From: an uncultured Lachnospiraceae bacterium
GTDB lineage: Bacteria; Bacillota; Clostridia; Lachnospirales; Lachnospiraceae
NCBI GenBank assembly: GCA_934408585.1
Contig: CAKRVA010000003.1
Span: 62,001-126,000 of the forward strand
Length of the DNA: 64,000 bases
Reading direction: 5' to 3'
A program made the position numbers and the translations under genes. The number at the start of each line of letters is the position of its first letter. Within the stretch, counting starts at the first letter, position 1. Of this stretch, positions 23,901-34,273 are shown piece after piece. The notes under the pieces were generated by a model that had not been told where the DNA came from, did no database searches, and saw only the letters and a program-made list of their open reading frames with translations.

Positions 23901-26900
23901 TTATTCTTCTACAGAAACGGTTTCTTCACTGATTTCCATTTCTTCCGTAGTTTCCGGATTTTCATCCATATCTACCATTACTTCCTCTTCGGATTCTGCT
24001 TTCGGTTCTTCTTTGATGAAATCGGTATTCAGGAATGTATTACGATAGCGCTTCATACCGGTACCGGCAGGAATCAGCTTACCAATAATAACATTTTCCT
24101 TAAGACCAATCAACGGATCAACCTTGCCCTTAATTGCAGCTTCCGTCAATACCTTTGTAGTTTCCTGGAAGGATGCTGCTGATAAGAAGGAGTTTGTTGC
24201 CAAAGCAGCCTTGGTAATTCCAAGCATTACCTGCTTGCCTTCTGCGGGTTCTTTGCCTTCTGCAATCAGCTGTGCATTCATATCTTCATAGTCAAGTACA
24301 TCTACAAGAGTACCCGGTAAGAATTCTGTATCTCCATTATTTTCAATACGTACCTTCTTCAACATCTGACGTACAATGACTTCAATATGCTTATCTGCAA
24401 TATCAACACCCTGTAAACGGTATACACGCTGAACTTCACGAATCATGTAATCCTGTACGGCACGAATACCTTTGATCTTTAATAAGTCATGAGGATTTAC
24501 ACTACCTTCTGTCAGTTCATCACCGGCTTCCAGAACAGAACCATCCATAATCTTAATTCTGGAACCATAAGGAATCAGATAAGTCTTTGATTCACCACTT
24601 TCAGGATCGGTAATCACGATTTCACGTTTCTTCTTCGTATCTTTAATAGTAGCAACTCCGCCAAATTCTGCAATAATTGCAAGTCCCTTTGGCTTTCTTG
24701 CTTCAAAAAGTTCTTCTACACGAGGAAGACCCTGTGTGATATCATCACCGGCAACGCCACCGGTATGGAAAGTACGCATGGTCAACTGTGTACCAGGTTC
24801 ACCGATGGACTGTGCAGCAATAATACCAACTGCTTCACCAACCTGTACGGCTTCACCGGTTGCCATGTTGGCACCGTAACACTTTGCACAGATTCCATTG
24901 TGGGAACGGCAGGTAAGAATCGTACGAATCTTTACCTTTTCAATTGGATCTCCCAATTCATCCACACCTACGGAAAGAATCTTCGCTGCACGGCTTGGGG
25001 TAATCATATGATTACGCTTTACAATTACATTACCGTCTTTATCTTTGATTTCCTCACAGGAATATCTTCCTGTAATTCTGTCCTTCAATCCTTCAATGGT
25101 TTCCTTACCATCCATGAATGCCTTTACTTCCATTCCAGGAATCGTATCAGCACCTTCCATACAGTCTGTTTCACGGATAATCAATTCCTGTGAAACGTCA
25201 ACCATACGTCTTGTAAGGTAACCGGAGTCAGCGGTACGAAGAGCGGTATCGGACAAACCTTTACGAGCTCCATGCGCAGACATGAAGTATTCCAAAACGT
25301 CAAGACCTTCACGGAAGTTTGACTTAATAGGAAGTTCGATGGTTCTACCGGTTGTATCTGCCATCAAACCACGCATACCTGCCAGCTGTTTAATCTGCTG
25401 ATTGGAACCACGGGCACCAGAGTCAGCCATCATAAAGATGTTATTGTACTTATCAAGTCCTGCAAGCAGAACCTCGGTCAACTCTTTATCGGTTTCATTC
25501 CATGTTTCTACAACGGCACGATATCTTTCTTCTTCCGTAATAAGACCACGACGGAAGTTCTGTGAAATCTTATCTACGGTAGCCTGTGCTGCATCAAGCA
25601 TTTCCTGCTTCTTTGCAGGCACGGTCATATCAGAAATAGATACGGTCATTGCTGCTCTTGTGGAATATTTATATCCGGTAGACTTAATCAAGTCTAATAC
25701 TTCTGCAGTAACAGAAGCACCGTGTGTGTTAATTACTTTTTCAAGGATTTGTTTTAACTGCTTCTTTCCAACATGGAAATCCACTTCCGGAAGCAGGAAG
25801 TTTTCTTCCTTGCTACGGTCAACATATCCCAAATCCTGCGGAAGAATCTCGTTGAACAGGAAACGACCAAGAGTAGATTCTACTGTACCGGTGATTTCCT
25901 GACCTGCACCATTCTTCTTAGTTACACGTACTTTGATTCTGGAATGCAAAGTACATGCACCATTTTCATAAGCAAGAATTGCCTCGTTAACACTCTTAAA
26001 GCACTTTCCTTCTCCAATTGCTCCCGGGCGTTCCTGAGTCAGATAATAAATACCAAGTACCATATCCTGTGAAGGAACGGCAACCGGACCACCATCAGAC
26101 GGCTTTAACAGGTTGTTTGGAGAGAGCAGAAGGAAACGACATTCTGCCTGTGCCTCTACGCTAAGCGGAAGATGCACAGCCATCTGGTCACCATCGAAGT
26201 CCGCATTAAATGCAGTACATACAAGCGGATGAAGCTTAATTGCTTTACCTTCTACCAGAATCGGCTCAAATGCCTGAATACCAAGTCTGTGCAATGTAGG
26301 AGCACGGTTCAACATAACCGGATGCTCTTTGATAACATCTTCAAGCACATCCCAAACCTGTGCATCCAGACGTTCTACTAATTTCTTTGCATTCTTAATA
26401 TTCTGGGAAGTTCCTCTTGCTACAAGTTCTTTCATAACAAAAGGCTTAAATAATTCAATTGCCATCTCTTTCGGAAGACCACACTGATAAATCTTCAGTT
26501 CCGGTCCTACGACGATAACGGAACGTCCTGAGTAGTCAACACGCTTACCAAGAAGGTTCTGACGGAAACGTCCTGATTTACCCTTCAACATATCAGAAAG
26601 AGATTTTAATGCACGGTTACCAGGTCCGGTTACCGGTCTTCCTCTTCTGCCGTTATCAATCAACGCATCAACTGCTTCCTGAAGCATTCTCTTTTCATTA
26701 CGAACAATGATATCCGGTGCTCCCAATTCCAAAAGTCTCTTCAGACGGTTGTTACGGTTAATAATTCTACGATACAAATCGTTCAAATCAGATGTTGCAA
26801 AACGACCACCATCCAGCTGAACCATAGGACGTAAATCCGGAGGAATTACCGGAATTGCATCCATAATCATCCAGGAAGGATCATTTCCGGATTCGCGGAA

Positions 26901-27566
26901 TGCTTCTACCACTTCAAGTCTCTTAATAATTCTTGCACGCTTCTGTCCGGTAGAATCTTTTAATCCTGCCTTCAGTTCTTCAGCGTCCTTTTCCAGATCA
27001 ATTGCCTGCAAAAGTTCTTTGATGGATTCTGCACCCATACCAACACGGAACTTATTGCCCCATGTTTCTCTTGCATCCTGATATTCTTTTTCAGATAAAA
27101 CCTGTTTGTATTCCAAATCAGTTTCACCTGCATCAAGTACAATATAAGATGCAAAATACAATACTTTTTCAAGTACTCTTGGAGACAAATCAAGGATTAA
27201 TCCCATACGGCTGGGAATTCCCTTAAAATACCAGATATGAGATACCGGAGCTGCAAGCTCGATGTGTCCCATACGCTCTCTACGAACACTTGCCTTGGTA
27301 ACCTCTACACCACAACGATCGCAGACAACGCCTTTATATCTGATCTTCTTATATTTACCACAATGACATTCCCAGTCCTTGCTGGGTCCAAAGATTCTTT
27401 CACAGAACAAACCATCTTTTTCAGGCTTTAAGGTTCTGTAATTAATCGTCTCTGGCTTTAACACTTCACCTCTGGACCATTCCCTGATTTTTTCAGGAGA
27501 TGCTAATCCAATTCTGATGGCATCAAATGTCATCGGCTGATACACTTCTTGCTTTGTTTCTGACAT
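23901..27566 (-). CDS. rpoC: RNA polymerase beta' subunit
   Basis: The 1221-residue protein has the catalytic NADFDGDQMAVH motif that holds the active-site magnesium. It also has the N-terminal zinc ribbon (CHCGKYKKIRYKGVVCDRCG) and a second Cys cluster near CRSHNGICAKCYG. Length is typical for Clostridia. An acidic Glu-rich tail ends the protein. AAGGAG precedes the ATG, 20 nt after rpoB, with which it is cotranscribed. Confidence 0.99.
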   Translation of the reverse strand: MSETKQEVYQPMTFDAIRIGLASPEKIREWSRGEVLKPETINYRTLKPEKDGLFCERIFGPSKDWECHCGKYKKIRYKGVVCDRCGVEVTKASVRRERMGHIELAAPVSHIWYFKGIPSRMGLILDLSPRVLEKVLYFASYIVLDAGETDLEYKQVLSEKEYQDARETWGNKFRVGMGAESIKELLQAIDLEKDAEELKAGLKDSTGQKRARIIKRLEVVEAFRESGNDPSWMIMDAIPVIPPDLRPMVQLDGGRFATSDLNDLYRRIINRNNRLKRLLELGAPDIIVRNEKRMLQEAVDALIDNGRRGRPVTGPGNRALKSLSDMLKGKSGRFRQNLLGKRVDYSGRSVIVVGPELKIYQCGLPKEMAIELFKPFVMKELVARGTSQNIKNAKKLVERLDAQVWDVLEDVIKEHPVMLNRAPTLHRLGIQAFEPILVEGKAIKLHPLVCTAFNADFDGDQMAVHLPLSVEAQAECRFLLLSPNNLLKPSDGGPVAVPSQDMVLGIYYLTQERPGAIGEGKCFKSVNEAILAYENGACTLHSRIKVRVTKKNGAGQEITGTVESTLGRFLFNEILPQDLGYVDRSKEENFLLPEVDFHVGKKQLKQILEKVINTHGASVTAEVLDLIKSTGYKYSTRAAMTVSISDMTVPAKKQEMLDAAQATVDKISQNFRRGLITEEERYRAVVETWNETDKELTEVLLAGLDKYNNIFMMADSGARGSNQQIKQLAGMRGLMADTTGRTIELPIKSNFREGLDVLEYFMSAHGARKGLSDTALRTADSGYLTRRMVDVSQELIIRETDCMEGADTIPGMEVKAFMDGKETIEGLKDRITGRYSCEEIKDKDGNVIVKRNHMITPSRAAKILSVGVDELGDPIEKVKIRTILTCRSHNGICAKCYGANMATGEAVQVGEAVGIIAAQSIGEPGTQLTMRTFHTGGVAGDDITQGLPRVEELFEARKPKGLAIIAEFGGVATIKDTKKKREIVITDPESGESKTYLIPYGSRIKIMDGSVLEAGDELTEGSVNPHDLLKIKGIRAVQDYMIREVQRVYRLQGVDIADKHIEVIVRQMLKKVRIENNGDTEFLPGTLVDVLDYEDMNAQLIAEGKEPAEGKQVMLGITKAALATNSFLSAASFQETTKVLTEAAIKGKVDPLIGLKENVIIGKLIPAGTGMKRYRNTFLNTDFIKEEPKAESEEEVMVDMDENPETTEEMEISEETVSVEE

Positions 27567-27586
27567 TTTTGGTACTCCTTCCGGTT

Positions 27587-30500
27587 TTATTCATCATATG
27601 AGTCTGAATCTATGTCCATTGCAAAATCTTCTTCAAAATCTGCATCCATATCTTCATCCTCATCGGCACTTACAAGTTCACCGCTGTCCTCATCAAATTC
27701 CTGTTTCTGATATCCCATGGAGGAAAGAGAATCATTTTCGTAATTATAATTACGGTTCTCGCCTTCCATTTCTGCACGGTAATCAGTATCACCGTAATCA
27801 ATGCTCTCCATGATTTCTACTTCGGTATTATCTTCACGAAGAACCTTTACATCAAGTCCGAGAGACTGTAATTCTTTCAGTAATACCTTGAAGGATTCCG
27901 GAATACCAGGCTCAGGGATATTATCACCTTTGATGATTGCTTCGTAAGTCTTCACACGTCCAACAACATCATCAGACTTCACTGTCAGAATTTCCTGCAG
28001 GGTATAAGAAGCACCATATGCTTCCAATGCCCAAACTTCCATTTCTCCGAAACGCTGTCCACCGAACTGTGCTTTACCACCCAATGGCTGCTGTGTTACT
28101 AAGGAGTAAGGACCGGTAGAACGTGCATGAATCTTATCGTCTACCAAGTGATGCAGTTTCAAATAATGCATGTGACCGATTGTTACCGGACTGTCAAAAT
28201 ACTCTCCGGTACGTCCATCACGAAGTCGTACCTTACCATCTCTGGAAATCGGAACTCCCTTCCATAATTCTCTATGGTCACGATTATCGGACAAATACTG
28301 CATTACTTCTGGAAGAAGCTCTTTCTTATGTTTCTTTTCAAACTCTTCCCAGCTTAAGTTAACATAGTCATTTGCCAGGTCAAGAGTATCCATAATATCT
28401 ACTTCGTTTGCACCATCGAATACCGGTGTTGCCACATTAAATCCAAGTGCTTTTGCAGCTAAGGATAAGTGGATTTCCAATACCTGTCCGATATTCATAC
28501 GGGAAGGTACGCCCAAAGGATTCAACACGATATCAAGTGGACGGCCGTTTGGCAGATATGGCATATCTTCTACCGGAAGAACACGGGAAACAACACCCTT
28601 GTTACCATGACGACCAGCCATCTTATCACCAACGGAAATCTTTCTCTTCTGTGCAATATAAATACGAACTGCCTGATTTACACCAGGAGATAATTCGTCT
28701 CCATTTTCTCTTGTGAACACTTTAGCATCTACAACAATACCATATTCACCATGAGGAACCTTCAAAGAGGTATCTCTTACTTCTCTTGCCTTTTCACCGA
28801 AAATAGCACGAAGAAGTCTTTCCTCTGCGGTAAGCTCTGTTTCACCCTTCGGAGTAACTTTACCAACAAGAATATCTCCGGCACGAACTTCTGCACCGAT
28901 ACGGATAATTCCGCGGTCATCCAAATCTTTCAGAGCATCATCACCGACACCCGGAACATCTCTTGTGATTTCTTCCGGTCCGAGCTTTGTATCTCTTGCT
29001 TCTGCTTCATATTCTTCAATGTGTACGGAAGTATAAACATCTTCCTGTACAAGACGCTCACTTAACAGTACTGCATCTTCGTAGTTATAACCTTCCCAGG
29101 TCATAAATCCAATCAGAGGGTTCTTACCAAGTGCAAGTTCTCCCTGTGAAGTAGATGGTCCGTCCGCAATTACCTGACCGGCTTCTACGCGCTCACCCTT
29201 TACAACGATTGGTCTCTGGTTATAACAGTTGCTCTGGTTACTTCTTGCGAATTTGGTCAAATGATACTCAACCTTTTCACCATCATCACAAGTCATCATA
29301 ATCTTATTGGAAGAAACATGTGTAATTTCACCAGCCTTCTTCGCTACCACACATACTCCTGAGTCAACAGCTGCCTTAGGCTCCATACCGGTACCTACTA
29401 CAGGTGCTTCGGTTGTCAGAAGCGGAACCGCCTGACGCTGCATGTTAGATCCCATCAACGCACGGTTTGCATCGTCGTTTTCCAGGAACGGAATCAATGC
29501 TGTTGCAACAGAGAATACCATCTTAGGAGAAACGTCCATGTAATCAAACATTGCCTTCGGATATTCGGATGTTTCATCTTTAAATCTACCGGATACGGTA
29601 TTACGGATAAAATGTCCCTTCTCATCCAGTGCTTCATTTGCCTGTGCTACATGGTAGTTGTCTTCTTCATCAGCTGTCATGTAAACAACTTCATCTGTTA
29701 CACGCGGGTTCTGTGGATCTGTCTTATCAATCTTACGATAAGGAGCTTCTACAAAACCATATTCGTTAATTCTTGCATAAGATGCAAGTGAGTTAATCAA
29801 ACCAATGTTAGGACCTTCTGGTGTTTCAATCGGGCACATTCTTCCGTAGTGGGAGTAATGTACGTCACGAACCTCGAATCCGGCACGATCTCTGGAAAGA
29901 CCACCAGGACCCAGGGCAGATAAACGTCTCTTATGTGTCAGCTCACCAAGAGGGTTGTTCTGATCCATAAACTGGGACAACTGGGAAGAACCAAAGAATT
30001 CCTTAACTGCAGCCTGTACCGGTTTAATATTAATCAGAACCTGTGGAGAAATTTCATCACTGTCATGTGTTGTCATTCTCTCACGAACTACTCTTTCCAA
30101 TCTGGAAAGACCAATACGATACTGATTCTGTAATAATTCACCAACTGCACGGATACGTCTGTTTCCTAAATGGTCAATATCGTCATCATTACCAATACCA
30201 TATTCCAAATGGATATTATAGTTAATGGAAGCAATGATATCTTCCTTGGTAATATGCTTCGGAATCAGTTCATGTACATTTTTATGAATTGCTTCTGCAA
30301 GTTCTTCCGGATTTTCTCCATATTCTTCAATAATCTGGGCAAGTACCGGATAGTAAACAAGCTCTGTAATTCCAAGTGCCTTTGCATCGCACTCTACAAA
30401 GTTGTTGATGTCTACCATCATATTGGAAAGAACTTTGACATTCTTTTCTTCTGTCTGGATGTATACATAAGGAACTGCTGCATTCTGAATCTGGTCTGCC

Positions 30501-31453
30501 AATTCTGCAGTCACTTTTGTACCAGCTGTTGCCAGAACTTCTCCGGTCAGAGTATCTACAACATCTTCTGCAAGAATATGATGTCTGATTCTGTTACGGA
30601 ATGCCAGTTTCTTATTAAATTTATATCTACCGACTTTTGCTAAATCATATCTTCTGGGGTCAAAGAACATTGCATTGATTAAGCTCTCTGCACTTTCTAC
30701 GCTCAAAGGCTCACCCGGACGAATCTTTTTGTATAACTCTAAAAGACCTTCCTGATAATTGGTAGAAACGTCTTTTCCAAAGCTTGCTTCAATTTTAGGT
30801 TCATCACCAAACAGTTCCCTGATTTCCTCATTGGTTCCTACACCAAGTGCACGAATCAAAACCGTAATCGGAACTTTTCTGGTTCTGTCCACACGTACGT
30901 AAAAAATGTCATTCGAATCTGTCTCGTATTCCAGCCATGCACCACGATTCGGAATTACGGTAGAAGAAAACAATCTCTTACCGATTTTATCGTGATCGAT
31001 TGCATAGTAAATACCAGGAGAACGAACCAGCTGACTTACGATAACACGTTCAGCACCATTAATTACAAAAGTACCCGTCTCCGTCATAATCGGAAGGTCA
31101 CCCATGAAAATTTCATGTTCGCTGATTTCTTCCTTTTCTTTATTATAAAGACGTACCTTAACTTTTAAGGGAGCTGCATATGTTGCATCTCTCTCCTTAC
31201 ATTTTTCAATAGAATATTTCACATCGTCTTCGCACAGCTCGAAGTCTACAAATTCAAGGCTCAAATGACCGCTGTAGTCTGCAATTGGAGAAATATCATC
31301 GAAAACCTCTTTCAGTCCTTCTTCCAGAAACCATTTGTAGGAATCCTTCTGAACTTCAATAAGGTTAGGCATCTCCAGAACCTCTTTTTGTCGCGAATAA
31401 CTCATACGCATATTCTTGCCTGCGGCAATGGGACGTATTCTGTTCTTTTCCAT
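27587..31453 (-). CDS. rpoB: RNA polymerase beta subunit
   Basis: The 1288-residue subunit contains the rifampicin-pocket segment (GSSQLSQFMDQNNPLGELTHKRRLSALGPGGL). The serine and histidine positions of the sensitive form are kept. The C-terminal clamp region (GGKAQFGGQRFGEMEVWALEAYGA) is also complete. A strongly acidic tail of about 60 residues (DEDEDMDADFEEDF) extends past the usual end. The gene follows rplL after a 200-nt gap holding a hairpin, as is common where L7/L12 expression exceeds polymerase expression. Confidence 0.99.
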   Translation of the reverse strand: MEKNRIRPIAAGKNMRMSYSRQKEVLEMPNLIEVQKDSYKWFLEEGLKEVFDDISPIADYSGHLSLEFVDFELCEDDVKYSIEKCKERDATYAAPLKVKVRLYNKEKEEISEHEIFMGDLPIMTETGTFVINGAERVIVSQLVRSPGIYYAIDHDKIGKRLFSSTVIPNRGAWLEYETDSNDIFYVRVDRTRKVPITVLIRALGVGTNEEIRELFGDEPKIEASFGKDVSTNYQEGLLELYKKIRPGEPLSVESAESLINAMFFDPRRYDLAKVGRYKFNKKLAFRNRIRHHILAEDVVDTLTGEVLATAGTKVTAELADQIQNAAVPYVYIQTEEKNVKVLSNMMVDINNFVECDAKALGITELVYYPVLAQIIEEYGENPEELAEAIHKNVHELIPKHITKEDIIASINYNIHLEYGIGNDDDIDHLGNRRIRAVGELLQNQYRIGLSRLERVVRERMTTHDSDEISPQVLINIKPVQAAVKEFFGSSQLSQFMDQNNPLGELTHKRRLSALGPGGLSRDRAGFEVRDVHYSHYGRMCPIETPEGPNIGLINSLASYARINEYGFVEAPYRKIDKTDPQNPRVTDEVVYMTADEEDNYHVAQANEALDEKGHFIRNTVSGRFKDETSEYPKAMFDYMDVSPKMVFSVATALIPFLENDDANRALMGSNMQRQAVPLLTTEAPVVGTGMEPKAAVDSGVCVVAKKAGEITHVSSNKIMMTCDDGEKVEYHLTKFARSNQSNCYNQRPIVVKGERVEAGQVIADGPSTSQGELALGKNPLIGFMTWEGYNYEDAVLLSERLVQEDVYTSVHIEEYEAEARDTKLGPEEITRDVPGVGDDALKDLDDRGIIRIGAEVRAGDILVGKVTPKGETELTAEERLLRAIFGEKAREVRDTSLKVPHGEYGIVVDAKVFTRENGDELSPGVNQAVRIYIAQKRKISVGDKMAGRHGNKGVVSRVLPVEDMPYLPNGRPLDIVLNPLGVPSRMNIGQVLEIHLSLAAKALGFNVATPVFDGANEVDIMDTLDLANDYVNLSWEEFEKKHKKELLPEVMQYLSDNRDHRELWKGVPISRDGKVRLRDGRTGEYFDSPVTIGHMHYLKLHHLVDDKIHARSTGPYSLVTQQPLGGKAQFGGQRFGEMEVWALEAYGASYTLQEILTVKSDDVVGRVKTYEAIIKGDNIPEPGIPESFKVLLKELQSLGLDVKVLREDNTEVEIMESIDYGDTDYRAEMEGENRNYNYENDSLSSMGYQKQEFDEDSGELVSADEDEDMDADFEEDFAMDIDSDSYDE

Positions 31454-31597
31454 TGACTATTCACCCCGTTCTTTATGATTTAGTGTCGTAAAAAAGCATA
31501 CCACACCACAATAGTGCACTATCCATTCTACTACAAGTCCAAAAGGGCGTCAAGAAATTTTTTGGGTTTTTTACAGATTTTGGTTATAAGAATTTGA

Positions 31598-31634
31598 GAA
31601 AATATAGAAGCACGCATGCATCCGCATGCGTGCT
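31598..31634 (-). terminator. Attenuator hairpin between rplL and rpoB
   Basis: AGCACGCATGC and GCATGCGTGCT form an 11-bp perfect stem (31634-31624 with 31619-31609), followed on the minus strand by TCTATATTTTC. The weak T tract fits partial termination. A perfect palindrome ATAGTGCACTAT lies further on at 31511-31522. Confidence 0.65.
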
Positions 31635-31655
31635 CATTAGTCATTAAGAAATTTC

Positions 31656-32033
31656 TTACTTAAGAGTTACCTTAGCTCCAACTTCTTCTAATTTCTTCTT
31701 GATTTCTTCAGCTTCTTCCTTAGCTGCGCCTTCCTTAATCATCTTAGGTGCAGAATCAACTAAGTCTTTTGCTTCCTTAAGTCCAAGTCCTGTTGCTTCA
31801 CGAACAACCTTAATAACTTTAACCTTTTCTGCTCCAACTTCTGTTAATTCAACATCAAATTCTGTCTTCTCTTCTGCTGCTGCTCCAGCATCACCAGCTG
31901 CTGCTGCAACTACAACGCCTGCTGCTGCAGATACGCCGAATTCTTCTTCACAAGCTTTTACAAGATCATTTAATTCTAATACGGTCAACTCTTTGATAGC
32001 GTCGATTAATTCCTGTGTGGATAATTTTGCCAT
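31656..32033 (-). CDS. rplL: 50S ribosomal protein L7/L12
   Basis: The 125-residue stalk protein has the N-terminal dimerisation helices, an Ala/Gly-rich hinge (VVVAAAAGDAGAAAEE) and the C-terminal factor-binding domain (VKVIKVVREATGLGLKEAKDLVD). I start it at 32033. The upstream ATG at 32048 contains the GGAGG that serves the second ATG, and the resulting MAKLSTQELID start is standard. It follows rplJ by 57 nt. Confidence 0.98.
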   Translation of the reverse strand: MAKLSTQELIDAIKELTVLELNDLVKACEEEFGVSAAAGVVVAAAAGDAGAAAEEKTEFDVELTEVGAEKVKVIKVVREATGLGLKEAKDLVDSAPKMIKEGAAKEEAEEIKKKLEEVGAKVTLK

Positions 32034-32090
32034 TTTTATTTCCTCCATTTAATTTGTTTCATTCTTTGTTTTGTTAATTTTTAGTTACTA

Positions 32091-32663
32091 TTATTCTGCA
32101 GCAGGTGCTTCCTCTGCAGGTGCAGCTTCTTCTACAGGAGCTGCTGCTTCTTCAGCTGCGGGTGCTTCACATTCAGAAGCTCCACCTTTTTCAGCAAGCT
32201 GGTTCATAACACGAGCGAAGTTTGTAATCGGAGACTGAATGCTGCCAAGCAACTTGGAAAGCAATTCTTCTCTGGAAGGAATCTTTGCGATTTCTGCAAT
32301 TCCTGCTGCATCATATGCAACACCTTCTACTACACCAGCCTTGATTTCAAGCTTCGGAGCCTCCTTAGCAAATTTGCTGAGTACTCTGGCAGGAGCAGTT
32401 GCGTCTGAATCAGAAATAGCGATTGCGCTTGGTCCTTCAAGATAAGGAGTAAGGCTTTCGAAATCCGTTCCCTTAAATGCAAAATTCATCATCGTATTCT
32501 TGTAAACCTTGTAAGTAACGCCTGCCTCACGAAGCTGTTTACGAAGATTTGTGTCCTGCTCTACTGTAAGTCCACGATGGTCTACCAATACAACAGACTG
32601 TGCGTCTTTAATTTTAGCAGAAATTTCGTCTACGATTGGTGTTTTCAGTTCAACTTTTGCCAC
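32091..32663 (-). CDS. rplJ: 50S ribosomal protein L10 (GTG start)
   Basis: L10 anchors L7/L12 dimers and represses its own operon by binding the leader. The fold-defining part (about residues 1-165) is normal. A further Ala/Glu-rich tail (PAAEEAAAPVEEAAPAEEAP) makes it 190 residues, longer than the usual 165-175. GGAGG lies 8 nt before the GTG. Its leader and promoter are clearly visible upstream. Confidence 0.97.
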   Translation of the reverse strand: MAKVELKTPIVDEISAKIKDAQSVVLVDHRGLTVEQDTNLRKQLREAGVTYKVYKNTMMNFAFKGTDFESLTPYLEGPSAIAISDSDATAPARVLSKFAKEAPKLEIKAGVVEGVAYDAAGIAEIAKIPSREELLSKLLGSIQSPITNFARVMNQLAEKGGASECEAPAAEEAAAPVEEAAPAEEAPAAE

Positions 32664-32679
32664 TTTTCTTACCTCCTAT

Positions 32680-32866
32680 TAGATTTTGGTGCCGAAATGA
32701 GCTTATTGAACATCCGCCTTTTCAGGCATTCGCATTATAAAAGCCCTTCCGAAAACGAAAGGGCAGAAAATACATTTCATGTAAACTCTTTCCTCGGCAG
32801 GTGGCTTACGCGCTTACGCCTTGTGGCGCCTGCTGTCTTCGGCATGGTCTTAAAAAGACCTTTATT
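32680..32866 (-). ncRNA. L10 ribosomal-protein leader with attenuator
   Basis: The 200-nt leader upstream of rplJ has the features of the L10 leader: a long branched stem with CAGGCGCCACAAGGCG and CCACCTGCCGAGG, then a terminator-like hairpin GCCCTTTCG-TTTT-CGGAAGGGC (32764-32743) with TTTTATAAT. L10 (with L12) binding would favour the terminator and reduce rplJL transcription. Assignment rests on position and on these stems; I cannot compute the fold. Confidence 0.75.
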
Positions 32867-32896
32867 AGACTAGCACAGATACTGTATTTTTGTCAA
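32867..32896 (-). promoter_or_regulatory. Promoter of rplJL-rpoBC
   Basis: TTGACA (32896-32891) and TAGTCT (32872-32867) are spaced by 18 nt. It lies immediately after the stop of the capA-like gene, so rplJL is uncoupled from rplKA. Confidence 0.65.
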
Positions 32897-32912
32897 CCTC
32901 TTTTTTTATTTT

Positions 32913-34193
32913 TCAACGAGTTATCATTCCATCCATATCAATCTGAACTCCCGGAGAAAGATTTCGCAAATCGGACAATATTCTTTCACGCTCTTCACCA
33001 TACACCATGTTTACGCGGCAGTCTGATTGAATTGCAGGTATAAACTGCATGCTCTTTATTCCATCTCTGCTCAGTGACACACGAATCATTCCAGTATCTA
33101 CCGTCTTCGAATTAAACCAGAAATTCCCCAGGCTGTAAATCACAGGAGTATTCTCGCAATACGTAATTCCCTGTAAACAATGCGGATGGTCGCCAATGAT
33201 TAAATCTGCACCGGCCTTTGCCAGTTTTGGTGCCTGGTCCAATTGTGCCCAGTCCGGCTCACTTTCATTTTCTGTGCCCCAATGAATGCAGACGATTACA
33301 AAATCACTGTTTTCTTTTGCCTGTGCAACCACTTCACATAATTTTTCAGGATTCCAGCACCGAAACACGCCTGCACTGTTTTCCGTAGCACCTTTCGTGT
33401 CCGGATTGTCTAACCGTTCAATCTGTGTCGCCGCAATGACTGCAATCTTCATATCATTCACAATAAAATATACAGGTGCCGACGCCTCTTCAAGATTTCG
33501 TCCCGCACCGATTCTGCAGACACCAGCCCCATCCAGCGTATCAAGCGTATCCAAAAGTCCCTGTTCTCCAAAATCATACACATGATTATTCGCAATAATT
33601 GCAACATCTGCTCCCATGTCCTTTAAGTAAGATACCGTATCCGGTTCTGCACGAAATGTATATGTTTTCCCTTCGGTAGGGACTCCACGCTTTGTATACG
33701 GAAATTCATTATTTACAACAAGAATATCCGCTCCCTGCATCTGTTCCAGCAAATCCGTCGAAATTCCATCCGTAATTGCTCCACCACGATTTTTCAGATT
33801 TGCCATAATTGCATATTCATCATCAAACAAAACATCTCCGGTAAAACACAAGGTCACTTCATCTTCCTTTGCTGCATGCCAAGGATAAATTCTGTTTGCC
33901 CACATAAACTCTTCATCCGACAAAATATCTGCATATCTGGAGTTTTCTGCAAGCACCTCGTCGTCCACATGAAACTCCTCTTTTTCCCGTTCCGGAATTT
34001 TCTCCCAAAGCGCGTCATCCTTTGCCATCGTTGACTCATTATTGCTTTCTTTTTCAGCGCGTATTACGGGCATCACAGTAATTACTGCAATTCCTACAGC
34101 TCCCAGAAGTAATACACTCCCCAGTGTTATCAAAAAAACCGCAACAGGTCCCGGGGCACTTTTTTTCCTGTGCGTCATTCTCTTTTTCTTCAT
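32913..34193 (-). CDS. CapA family metallophosphatase-like protein
   Basis: After a basic N terminus and one membrane anchor (about residues 17-44) the 426-residue protein has the CapA/PgsA domain: FTGDVLFDDEY, NNEFPY, ANNHVYDFGEQG, CIHWGTE and GDHPHCLQGI. These His/Asp/Asn motifs are those of the calcineurin-like fold, used in poly-gamma-glutamate capsule proteins and related enzymes whose substrates are often unknown. It faces outward on the membrane. The gene sits between rplA and rplJ, splitting the usual rplKAJL order. A terminator precedes it and the rplJ promoter follows directly. No pgsB/pgsC neighbours exist here, so a poly-glutamate role is not supported. Confidence 0.9.
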   Translation of the reverse strand: MKKKRMTHRKKSAPGPVAVFLITLGSVLLLGAVGIAVITVMPVIRAEKESNNESTMAKDDALWEKIPEREKEEFHVDDEVLAENSRYADILSDEEFMWANRIYPWHAAKEDEVTLCFTGDVLFDDEYAIMANLKNRGGAITDGISTDLLEQMQGADILVVNNEFPYTKRGVPTEGKTYTFRAEPDTVSYLKDMGADVAIIANNHVYDFGEQGLLDTLDTLDGAGVCRIGAGRNLEEASAPVYFIVNDMKIAVIAATQIERLDNPDTKGATENSAGVFRCWNPEKLCEVVAQAKENSDFVIVCIHWGTENESEPDWAQLDQAPKLAKAGADLIIGDHPHCLQGITYCENTPVIYSLGNFWFNSKTVDTGMIRVSLSRDGIKSMQFIPAIQSDCRVNMVYGEERERILSDLRNLSPGVQIDMDGMITR

Positions 34194-34218
34194 ACTAATA
34201 AGATATCACATTCCACAT

Positions 34219-34252
34219 AAAAAAAGAAGTACACCCTTTCGAGTGTACTTCT
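34219..34252 (-). terminator. Terminator after rplA
   Basis: AGAAGTACAC and GTGTACTTCT (34252-34243 with 34234-34225) are followed by TTTTTATG on the minus strand. It ends rplKA 22 nt after the rplA stop and insulates capA. Confidence 0.88.
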
Positions 34253-34273
34253 TCATTATTTCTAATTCGGTAA

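Noticed and set aside
23901..31453. Plus-strand ORFs of up to 166 codons within rpoB and rpoC
   Set aside because: Antisense shadows of highly conserved genes; no ribosome sites and no recognisable family.
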